Position numbers and translations under genes: made by a program
Assembly (NCBI GenBank): GCA_963975495.1
Contig: CAXBID010000093.1
Location: 1 to 13,011 of the forward strand
Source of the DNA: CAXBID01 sp963975495
GTDB lineage: Bacteria > Bacteroidota > Bacteroidia > Flavobacteriales > Flavobacteriaceae
DNA length: 13,011 nt
Reading direction: 5' to 3'
Notes under the pieces: model-generated
Databases searched by the model: none
Told to the model about the DNA's origin: nothing
The model's input: only the letters and a program-made list of their open reading frames with translations
Shown here: positions 6,622-12,197 of the stretch, one piece after another
Position numbering within the stretch: position 1 is the first letter of the stretch
Layout of the letters: each line of letters starts with the position of its first letter

Positions 6622-7346
6622 TATTTTATCAGATTTAAAAGGGTCTCAAAATTACTCTTTGCTTTGTTGTATTGCTCAAAATTTAAAGAAAACCCACCAT
6701 ACCAAATGTAGTTGTATAAATAGGATGTATAAGCAAATTTACTACTAAAGGATTTTGAACTAAGTTCGTTTAAATATTCTGTATTGGTTTTATCGTCTTC
6801 AAATTTTATATGGTTTTTTAGGCTCAAGGTTTTCAGTACCAACAAATAATAATAACGGATTGCCAATCGGTAGTCATTACTATTTTCAGCATTTTTAATG
6901 AGCATATTTATATCAGCGTTTTCAATATTTTCTGCTGTTATTTCATCATAATTATTAATTTTTTTGTTTTTATTTGAAGTGAATAATCCAGCGCCACCTT
7001 CATTAAACAAAATATAAACTAAGTATAAAACGGCGATAGCTAATGCGCCATAAAACAACCAACTTAATGGCCCTAAATTGATACTTAAACTATCAGAATT
7101 ATTTTTTTCTTTTAAATTAGGTTTACCATTTTTATAATCTTCATAATTACCAGAACCGCTTTGCGTTTCGGTAACTATTTCCTTGCCTTCATAATTGTAT
7201 TTTCTTCCAGAATACTGATCTTTAAAATCGTTATCAAATTGTCTTGTCTGCTCTGGTTGTTGTGAAATTGTTGCGCCAGAAATGGTTTGATAATTTGTAA
7301 TTACCAAAAGCAGAAGGATTATTATGTGTAATCTATTGAATTTCAA
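6621..7346 (-). CDS. DUF4129 domain membrane protein, TTG start
   Basis: A 241-residue protein. An N-terminal signal peptide ('LHIIILLLLVITNYQTISGA', residues 6-25) is followed by a polar, probably periplasmic stretch, one membrane helix (about 95-114) and a cytoplasmic C-terminal part. That part matches the DUF4129 pattern: a 'YRLAIRYYYLLVLKTL' helix (159-174), a 'TNTEYLNEL' segment (188-195), and 'YNYIWYGGFSLNFEQY' (211-226). DUF4129 usually occurs with MoxR/DUF58 genes or fused to transglutaminases. The start codon is TTG (7344-7346): no in-frame ATG exists nearby, the signal peptide begins right there, and the TTG shares a 4-base TTGA overlap with the stop of the SpoIIM-family gene. The stop overlaps the ATG of the DUF4350 gene. 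Confidence 0.82.
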   Translation of the reverse strand: MKFNRLHIIILLLLVITNYQTISGATISQQPEQTRQFDNDFKDQYSGRKYNYEGKEIVTETQSGSGNYEDYKNGKPNLKEKNNSDSLSINLGPLSWLFYGALAIAVLYLVYILFNEGGAGLFTSNKNKKINNYDEITAENIENADINMLIKNAENSNDYRLAIRYYYLLVLKTLSLKNHIKFEDDKTNTEYLNELSSKSFSSKFAYTSYLYNYIWYGGFSLNFEQYNKAKSNFETLLNLIK

Positions 7347-8332
7347 ATGGCAGAAGGGCTTAGAGTAGGATTTTGTGTAATTTCTTTTTGTACCTTAAAA
7401 GGATATATTAAGTAGTAATAACTGATAATACCCAGTGTGATTAAAATAATACCAACCGATAGCCAATACGGCATAATGTTGGAATATCGTGTTACAAAAC
7501 CTTCTAAAAAACCAGCAGAAAAAGTAAACGGAAACGTGCTGATTAAAATTTTTATTCCTGTTTTTGCGCCGTGTTTAAAGGATGTATATCGTGAATGTGT
7601 AGCAGGAAATAGAATACTGGCACCAAGAATTAAACCTGCTGCCGCTTCAATAACAATGGCAAATATTTCCATGGAACCATGAATCCATATACCGCGAACA
7701 CTTTCCCAAAACACGCCTTTTTCATAAAAGAAATATTGAAAAGAACCCAGCATAATACAGTTTTTAAACATAATCCAGAGTGTGCCAATACCACCAAAAA
7801 TGCCCAAAACAAATGCAATAATACCAATGCGTAAATTATTAATGGTAATACCTATAAAACTGCCCCAATTACTTCCGCTTTTATAAACGGCAACGGGGTC
7901 GCCAGCTTCAATATTTTCCAGTGACATATTCACATAAGCATCACCCAAAACGGATCGTACAAATTCGCCATCATTTGCGGCGGAAATAACGCCTATAAAC
8001 GTAAATGCAAAAAATACAATAAAGGCGATATAAATAAACTTGCGGTATTGATAGCAAATTAAAGGCACTTCAGTTTTCCAAAAACCAACTATTCTATTGG
8101 TGTCCTCTCGTTTTGTTTTATAAATTTTTTGAAAGCCTTTAGCAGCTAACTGATTAAGATATACAATAACTTTACTTTTAGGATAGTAGGTTTGTGCGTA
8201 AGCTAAATCGTTAATTAAATGAATGTATTGGGACGCCAATTCATCGGGATCTTTTAAATCGTTGTTAAAAATGGCTTTCTCAAAACTTAACCATTTTTCC
8301 TTATTTTGTTTGATGAATGAAACTTCCCTCAT
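7343..8332 (-). CDS. SpoIIM (DUF95) family integral membrane protein
   Basis: A 329-residue polytopic membrane protein of the stage II sporulation M / DUF95 family. After a soluble helical N-terminal region of about 95 residues come membrane segments at roughly 98-117, 164-187, 219-241, 262-280 and 289-312. The conserved family stretch 'IHGSMEIFAIVIEAAAGLILG' is split as IHGSME at 217-222 and AAGLILG at 231-237. The organism group does not sporulate; SpoIIM homologues are widespread outside spore formers with unknown roles. This is the first gene of the reverse-strand run and its stop overlaps the next start by four bases (TTGA). It diverges from the RDD gene across a 188-bp gap. Start is the ATG at 8330-8332. 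Confidence 0.88.
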   Translation of the reverse strand: MREVSFIKQNKEKWLSFEKAIFNNDLKDPDELASQYIHLINDLAYAQTYYPKSKVIVYLNQLAAKGFQKIYKTKREDTNRIVGFWKTEVPLICYQYRKFIYIAFIVFFAFTFIGVISAANDGEFVRSVLGDAYVNMSLENIEAGDPVAVYKSGSNWGSFIGITINNLRIGIIAFVLGIFGGIGTLWIMFKNCIMLGSFQYFFYEKGVFWESVRGIWIHGSMEIFAIVIEAAAGLILGASILFPATHSRYTSFKHGAKTGIKILISTFPFTFSAGFLEGFVTRYSNIMPYWLSVGIILITLGIISYYYLIYPFKVQKEITQNPTLSPSAI

Positions 8333-8401
8333 AGAACTCGTTTAAACATTTTCAATTTGCTAAAAAATTATCCTTTTGCACCCAATTTTTGTCTTTTTTT
8401 C

Positions 8402-8466
8402 GTTCCGTAACGATGCTATGGAACTCTAAAAAGCCTTCAAATGGTCACGAAAATGATTAATTTTCG
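8402..8466. promoter_or_regulatory. Two inverted repeats in the SpoIIM/RDD divergent promoter region
   Basis: The 188-bp gap between divergent genes has two dyads. GTTCCGTA (8402-8409) faces TATGGAAC (8417-8424) across 7 bases with one mismatch, and CGAAAAT (8448-8454) faces ATTTTCG (8460-8466) perfectly across 5 bases. Their place upstream of the RDD -7 box suggests an operator shared by the two divergent units, though that is inference. Confidence 0.35.
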
Positions 8467-8495
8467 CTTAAATCCAAAAAGATTAAATGAGTTCT

Positions 8496-8503
8496 TATAT
8501 TTG
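8496..8503 (+). promoter_or_regulatory. Candidate -7 box for the RDD gene
   Basis: TATATTTG matches the Bacteroidetes TAnnTTTG element exactly, 17 bp before the ATG at 8521. A clear -33 TTG is not visible at the usual distance, so this rests on the -7 element and position alone. Confidence 0.45.
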
Positions 8504-8520
8504 ATAAATTAAAATATAAA

Positions 8521-9240
8521 ATGTCAGAGTTACAAATTAACACGACGCAAAATGTCAAAATAATGTTTACTGCCGCTGGAGCAGGAGAGCGATTATTAGC
8601 ATTCATCATTGATATGACTATTAAAATTGGCTATTTAATGGTTTTAAGTTGGACATTTGGTGTGTTTGAAAACATGGACGAATGGTCTCAAATAGGTATT
8701 AATACCGTGTTAAGTTTTCCGGTGATGTTTTATACGTTGACATTGGAGTCTTTTTTAGAAGGACAAACCATCGGAAAAAAAGCACTAAACATTAGAGTGG
8801 TTAAAATTGATGGCTATCAGGCGTCTTTATCCGATTATGTTGTGCGTTGGTTTTTTAGGATTGTAGATATTTACATTTTCGGTTTGGGTTTTTTTGTCAT
8901 TCTATTTAATAAAAAGCAGCAACGGTTAGGGGATATGGCTGCAGGAACCGCTGTTATTGCATTAAAAGATAAAGTAACCATTAATCATACTATTTTAGAA
9001 AATTTAAAAGAAGATTATAAACCCACATACCCTAATGTTATTAAGTTATCAGATAACGATGCACGAATTATAAAAGAAACGTTTACAACAGCAAAAGCTT
9101 CAAAAGATTATCAAACTTTAATAAAATTAAGAAAAAAACTTATTGAAGTAACAGGTATTAAAGAAGTAAAACAGAAAAGTGATATCGAATTTATTAATGT
9201 CATTATGAAAGATTATAATTATTATACTCAAAGCATGTAA
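8521..9240 (+). CDS. RDD family membrane protein
   Basis: A 239-residue RDD-family protein. The first helix carries the family's arginine and aspartate ('ERLLAFIIDMTIKIGYLMVLSW', R24 and D31), then comes the conserved 'LEGQTIGKKALNIRVV' loop (79-94) and 'VRWFFRIVDIYIFGLGFFVILF' (108-129) with the 'KKQQRLGDMAAGTAVI' ending (131-146). I count membrane helices at about 26-46, 57-77 and 110-129. A soluble charged tail of about 90 residues follows (150-239). Some RDD proteins have been linked to ion transport, but most are uncharacterised. It diverges from the SpoIIM-family gene, and RDD, SpoIIM, DUF4129, DUF4350, MoxR and DUF58 genes occur together in many Bacteroidetes, so it probably belongs to the same system. 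The A-rich 'aaaatataaa' leader fits the phylum. Confidence 0.9.
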   Translation: MSELQINTTQNVKIMFTAAGAGERLLAFIIDMTIKIGYLMVLSWTFGVFENMDEWSQIGINTVLSFPVMFYTLTLESFLEGQTIGKKALNIRVVKIDGYQASLSDYVVRWFFRIVDIYIFGLGFFVILFNKKQQRLGDMAAGTAVIALKDKVTINHTILENLKEDYKPTYPNVIKLSDNDARIIKETFTTAKASKDYQTLIKLRKKLIEVTGIKEVKQKSDIEFINVIMKDYNYYTQSM

Positions 9241-9293
9241 GCAGATCGCCAAATTTTTCAATTGAAATGAAGAAAAATTTGTGCAGACTGCTT

Positions 9294-9315
9294 ATCCCGA
9301 GCAGGGTCTCGGGAT
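9294..9315. repeat. ATCCCGAG/CTCGGGAT hairpin, copy 1
   Basis: A perfect 8-bp stem (9294-9301 with 9308-9315) closes a 6-base loop. The left arm with flanks, GCTTATCCCGAGC (9290-9302), recurs exactly at 9381-9393. It lies 53 bp after the RDD stop, but no T tract follows directly, so it is more likely a repeat element than a good terminator. Confidence 0.65.
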
Positions 9316-9384
9316 CTCTTAAAAAGAAACTGAATGTATAATGAGAACCAATTTTATATTACCGAAAAAGTGATTGAATCGCTT

Positions 9385-9412
9385 ATCCCGAGCCTACCTC
9401 GGGATCTTTTTT
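9385..9412 (+). terminator. ATCCCGAG/CTCGGGAT hairpin, copy 2, with a T tract
   Basis: A perfect 8-bp stem (9385-9392 with 9398-9405) with a 5-base loop is followed by C and six T (9407-9412), so it has the form of a rho-independent terminator for the RDD transcript. It is also the second copy of the 13-base GCTTATCCCGAGC motif found at 9290-9302. Confidence 0.55.
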
Positions 9413-9511
9413 AAAGAATTGAATAACTCTAGGAATCTATTCCGAATATTAGCAGTTAAATTTAAAATGGCCTTACCATACTATTTTATTCGAATGAAAA
9501 AGCTTATTCTT

Positions 9512-9556
9512 AGTTAGAAGTTAGAAGTTAGAAGTTAGAAGTTAGAAGTTAGAAGT
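9512..9556. repeat. 7-bp tandem repeat (AGTTAGA, 6.4 copies)
   Basis: Six perfect copies of AGTTAGA plus the start of a seventh cover 45 bp, 28 bp from the stop codon of the cyclophilin gene. The units are identical with no spacers, so this is a simple tandem repeat and may vary in copy number between strains. Confidence 0.9.
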
Positions 9557-9583
9557 GATTTTTATGTTTCTAAAAACCAACAA

Positions 9584-10279
9584 CTACTCAATAATCTCAA
9601 CTTTTTTAATATAAATATTTTTAAGCGGCCAATCAACTTCATCGGTATCAACAGCAGCAATTTCATCAACCACATCCATACCATCAATCACTTTTCCAAA
9701 AATGGTATAATCGCCATCTAAAAAGTGCGCGCCACCTTTTTGCGTCACAATAAAAAACTCATAAGGAGACGCTAATTTATAAGGGTTATCAATTTCACCA
9801 CTAGGCATAGATATAACACCTCTATCATGTTTAAAACCATGTTTGGTATCGGTTGGCAACAAATATTTTCCAATTCTGCTGCGTTTTCTAGCTGTTTTTC
9901 TATCATCGCTATTTCCCCCTTGTATAATAAAGTTGTCAATAACCCTGTAAAACTGTGTGTTGTTAAAATACTTTTGTTTGGTCAAAAATATAAAGTTAGA
10001 GCGGTGATACTTTGTTTCGTTGAATAACAAAATATCAATCGTTCCAAAATCTGTGGTAATTCGTACTTTGTTCTCTTTATGTTTTTTGTCATAATCCTGA
10101 AAAAAGAACATAGCACTTTTAGAATCTAGTTTTTTGAATGTTTCCTCTTTTTCAGGTGTCTCTTTATCTTTTTTACTTGTTTTTGTAACCTCAGGTTCGG
10201 TCTTTTTTTTATCCTTAGATTGTTTATCTTCACAATTCAGAAATAAAAAAGGAATACATAAAAGCAATACAATACGCAT
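9584..10279 (-). CDS. Cyclophilin-type peptidyl-prolyl isomerase lipoprotein
   Basis: A 231-residue lipoprotein: a short signal peptide ends in FLNC with the lipidated cysteine at 16, followed by a lysine- and glutamate-rich linker (17-50) and a cyclophilin domain (about 70-231). The active-site pattern is kept: 'FYRVIDNFIIQGG' (110-122) supplies R112, F117 and Q120, equivalent to R55, F60 and Q63 of human cyclophilin A; then GVISMPSG (154-161), 'SPYEFFIVTQ' (171-180) and 'FLDGDYTIFGKVIDGMDVVDEI' (186-207), where the usual Trp is Phe. It should catalyse cis-trans isomerisation of prolyl bonds in the periplasm or at the envelope. It is not FKBP-type, so it is not GldI. It starts 4 bp from the divergent Nudix gene. 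Confidence 0.92.
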   Translation of the reverse strand: MRIVLLLCIPFLFLNCEDKQSKDKKKTEPEVTKTSKKDKETPEKEETFKKLDSKSAMFFFQDYDKKHKENKVRITTDFGTIDILLFNETKYHRSNFIFLTKQKYFNNTQFYRVIDNFIIQGGNSDDRKTARKRSRIGKYLLPTDTKHGFKHDRGVISMPSGEIDNPYKLASPYEFFIVTQKGGAHFLDGDYTIFGKVIDGMDVVDEIAAVDTDEVDWPLKNIYIKKVEIIE

Positions 10280-10283
10280 GTAA

Positions 10284-10925
10284 ATGAATTTTGATGAATT
10301 TTTAAAATCGTTATCAAAAATAAAAAATATACAGCTACCAGCCGAAGACTCTCAGTTTAAAATGGCACCACCGTTTCGAAAAGAATTGTTGCAAAGTCGT
10401 AAAAACGATATTAAAGAGGCTAAACAAGCAGGTGTTTTAGCCTTGTTTTACCCTAATATTAACCACGAAACAACGTTGGTCCTTATTTTAAGAAAAACCT
10501 ACAAAGGCGTGCATTCAGCGCAAGTTGGCTTTCCTGGCGGTAAGTTAGAAACTGGTGATGCGTCATTAAAAGAAGCCGCTATACGAGAAACTTTTGAAGA
10601 AGTTGGTGTGCCCATAAATACTATTGAAATTATTAAAACATTATCGTATGTTTACATTCCACCAAGTCATTTTTATGTGCAACCATTTTTAGGGGTAACC
10701 AAAAAAACACCACAATTTATTAAGCAAGATGATGAGGTTGAGGCTATTATTGAAGTACCACTAAACCATCTTTTAGATGAAAAAATAGTTAGAAAGAAAA
10801 TAGTGAGTACATCTTACAGTATTGATGTTGAGGTGCCTGCGTTTAAATTAAGCGGACATATAGTATGGGGGGCAACGGCTATGATGCTAAGTGAAATTAA
10901 AGACCTGTTAAAACAACTTAGGTAG
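10284..10925 (+). CDS. Nudix hydrolase, CoA pyrophosphatase-like
   Basis: A 213-residue Nudix hydrolase of the coenzyme A pyrophosphatase (NUDT7/CoAse) type, which splits CoA or its derivatives into 3',5'-ADP and phosphopantetheine compounds. The upstream family signature is visible as 'LILRKTYKGVHSAQVGFPGG' (67-86), running into the Nudix box GGKLETGDASLKEAAIRE plus TFEEVGV (85-109). The box's metal-binding RETFEEVG is intact; an Asp (D92) stands where classical Nudix boxes have their first Glu, as in other CoAse-type proteins. A soluble cytoplasmic protein is expected. Length is normal for the type. The ATG start at 10284 is supported by the N-terminal helix; Met27 would cut this. It diverges from the cyclophilin gene with a 4-bp gap, so its own promoter must lie within that gene. 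Confidence 0.9.
   Translation: MNFDEFLKSLSKIKNIQLPAEDSQFKMAPPFRKELLQSRKNDIKEAKQAGVLALFYPNINHETTLVLILRKTYKGVHSAQVGFPGGKLETGDASLKEAAIRETFEEVGVPINTIEIIKTLSYVYIPPSHFYVQPFLGVTKKTPQFIKQDDEVEAIIEVPLNHLLDEKIVRKKIVSTSYSIDVEVPAFKLSGHIVWGATAMMLSEIKDLLKQLR
10315..10322 (-). promoter_or_regulatory. Candidate -7 box for the cyclophilin gene, inside the Nudix gene
   Basis: On the reverse strand this reads TATTTTTG, an exact match to TAnnTTTG, 35 bp before the cyclophilin ATG. It lies within codons 11-13 of the divergent Nudix gene, which is expected since only 4 bp separate the two start codons. No convincing -33 element is visible. Confidence 0.4.
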
Positions 10926-11136
10926 AATGATAGTTTTATTACATTTGCATACTCAATATGAATGAGTTTAATAAGAGTTTAGCAAACTATTTTTGTTTTT
11001 AGCAAGGCGAAATTTTCAAGTATAGTATTATTACAGTTGAAAATTTCAACGTAGTTAAAAAAGAAAATAGGAAGCTAAAAATTTTGAAATTTATTTATAT
11101 TGAGTATTTTAACTAACCAATTTTGACGCGTGATTT
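10926..11136. other. Gap with nested inverted repeats between the Nudix and acyltransferase genes
   Basis: No gene is visible. Two inverted-repeat pairs are nested: an outer 11-bp pair ATACTCAATAT (10949-10959) and ATATTGAGTAT (11097-11107), 159 bp across, and an inner 11-bp hairpin (11009-11047). The acyltransferase promoter should also be here, but I cannot point to an exact box. Confidence 0.55.
11009..11047. repeat. GAAATTTTCAA / TTGAAAATTTC inverted repeat
   Basis: A perfect 11-bp stem (11009-11019 with 11037-11047) with a 17-base loop, followed by 'aacgtagttaaaa' rather than a T tract. It lies about 90 bp before the acyltransferase start and 83 bp after the Nudix stop. It resembles fillers I associate with flavobacterial intergenic DNA; a regulatory role is possible but unproven. 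Confidence 0.5.
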
Positions 11137-11949
11137 ATGGGATTATTTAAGAAAAATCCATTCGGGCATATACTTTTTGTAAAAAAATGGCTCATAAGAA
11201 TCTTTGGGTTACTTACCCATAGGCGTTTCCGTGGGTTTAACGAATTACAAATTGAAGGTTCCGAGATTATCAAAAACCTGCCAGATACCAACGTGCTATT
11301 CATTTCAAATCATCAAACCTATTTTGCCGATGTCGTATCGATGTTCCACGTATTTAACGCTAGTTTAAGCGGACGTGATGATTCTATAAAAAATATAGGT
11401 TACATCTGGAATCCAAAGCTAAACATCTATTATGTGGCGGCTAAAGAAACCATGAGAGCAGGTTTATTGCCAAAAATATTGGCTTACATGGGTTCTATAA
11501 GTATAGAGCGTACCTGGAGAGCCGAAGGGCAAGATGTGAACCGTCAGGTAAAAATGAGCGATATTTCCAGTATAGGAAAAGCTTTAGATGATGGTTGGGT
11601 CATCACCTTTCCGCAAGGCACCACCACACCGTTTAAACCTATTAGAAAAGGAACTGCTCATATCATTAAACGCTACAAACCTATTGTTGTGCCTATTGTT
11701 ATTGATGGTTTCAGACGTTCTTTTGATAAAAAAGGCTTGCGTATTAAAAAGAAAAATATCTTACAATCTTTTGAAATAAAAGAACCTTTAGATATTGATT
11801 ACGATAATGAAACCAATGAAGAAATTGTAAAAAGAATTGAATACGCCATCGAGCAACACCCTTCTTTTTTAAAAGTAATTCCTCAAAAAGAATTGGAAGC
11901 CCTTGAAGAATTGAACAAATTAAGGAAGTGGCGAAAAACGTCAACGTGA
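11137..11949 (+). CDS. PlsC-like 1-acyl-sn-glycerol-3-phosphate acyltransferase family protein
   Basis: A 270-residue member of the LPLAT/PlsC superfamily, expected to transfer an acyl chain to a lysophospholipid or related acceptor at the inner membrane. Motif I appears as 'LFISNHQTYFAD' (54-65): the catalytic pair is H59 and D65, spaced HX5D instead of the usual HX4D. Motif II is near 'YYVAAKETMRAGLLPKILAYMGSI' (98-121, ending in 'ISIER'), and motif III reads FPQGT (158-162) where FPEGT is usual. Motif IV is 'IVVPIVIDGF' (183-192). A basic N-terminus (KKNPFG...KKW...RR) and a weakly hydrophobic patch suggest peripheral membrane attachment. Both deviations were checked in the DNA (CAT...GAT, and CAA for Gln). 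Superfamily membership is firm; the substrate is uncertain. Confidence 0.82.
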   Translation: MGLFKKNPFGHILFVKKWLIRIFGLLTHRRFRGFNELQIEGSEIIKNLPDTNVLFISNHQTYFADVVSMFHVFNASLSGRDDSIKNIGYIWNPKLNIYYVAAKETMRAGLLPKILAYMGSISIERTWRAEGQDVNRQVKMSDISSIGKALDDGWVITFPQGTTTPFKPIRKGTAHIIKRYKPIVVPIVIDGFRRSFDKKGLRIKKKNILQSFEIKEPLDIDYDNETNEEIVKRIEYAIEQHPSFLKVIPQKELEALEELNKLRKWRKTST

Positions 11950-11964
11950 AGCAATATTTTTTCT

Positions 11965-12119
11965 GGGCGTTACCCAAAAGGGTCGGGCTTTACACTACAA
12001 TCTTTCTTGTGCTGAACTTGTTTCAGTATCAAATCAAAGTTTTCTAAATATTAAGAACAGTCTGTAAAACTATATGATAGATCCGCACAAAAAAGGATTT
12101 CCATTACAATCCCTAACGC
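11965..12119. repeat. Structured intergenic element with GCGTTA ends
   Basis: The block begins GGGCGTTACCC (11965-11975) and ends CCCTAACGC (12111-12119), so GCGTTA (11967-11972) and TAACGC (12114-12119) form inverted ends. Inside, GGGCTTTACACTACAATC (11985-12002) and AGGATTTCCATTACAATC (12094-12111) match at 14 of 18 positions as a direct repeat; there is an ACCC-AAAA-GGGT mini hairpin (11972-11983) and a CTGAA/TTCAG dyad near 12011-12026. Elements starting GGGCGTT..GGTCGGGC and ending ATCCCTAACGC are, from memory, frequent in Bacteroidetes intergenic DNA. It lies 15 bp after the acyltransferase stop. Confidence 0.6.
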
Positions 12120-12197
12120 GAAATGATTTCTAACTAATAAGAATTAGTACTAAAGGAGGAACAAAATTCCTATTATATTAAAAATAATTGAGGGATA
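12120..12197. promoter_or_regulatory. Leader of the lipoprotein gene with a Shine-Dalgarno-like AAAGGAGG
   Basis: AAAGGAGG at 12152-12159 would be a textbook ribosome-binding site, but no ATG, GTG or TTG lies at working distance: the next ATG (12198) is 38 bases on. An ACTAAT/ATTAGT dyad (12133-12148) and an AGGAA/TTCCT dyad (12155-12170 region) surround it. It may be an accident, a remnant, or part of an mRNA structure. Confidence 0.25.

Larger units (their letters stand above)
9241..9583. other. 343-bp gap with two hairpins and a heptamer tandem repeat
   Basis: No gene is visible. The gap lies between the ends of the convergent RDD gene (+) and cyclophilin gene (-). It contains two copies of a GCTTATCCCGAGC hairpin (9290-9315 and 9381-9405) and a 6.4-copy AGTTAGA tandem repeat (9512-9556), each described separately. 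Confidence 0.6.

Noticed and set aside
7630..7827. Second reverse-strand open frame inside the SpoIIM-family gene
   Set aside because: Out-of-frame shadow of a membrane protein gene; its hydrophobicity comes from the T-rich host codons.
7343..8332. Evidence of sporulation from a SpoIIM homologue
   Set aside because: SpoIIM/DUF95 proteins are widespread in non-sporulating bacteria, and no other sporulation gene is present.
9512..9556. CRISPR-like array
   Set aside because: Units are 7 bp with no spacers; a simple tandem repeat.
9584..10279. GldI gliding-motility lipoprotein
   Set aside because: GldI is an FKBP-type isomerase; this protein has clear cyclophilin motifs.
11744..11977. Reverse-strand open frame over the end of the acyltransferase gene
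   Set aside because: Antisense to a firm gene and runs into the structured element; no start signal or family features.
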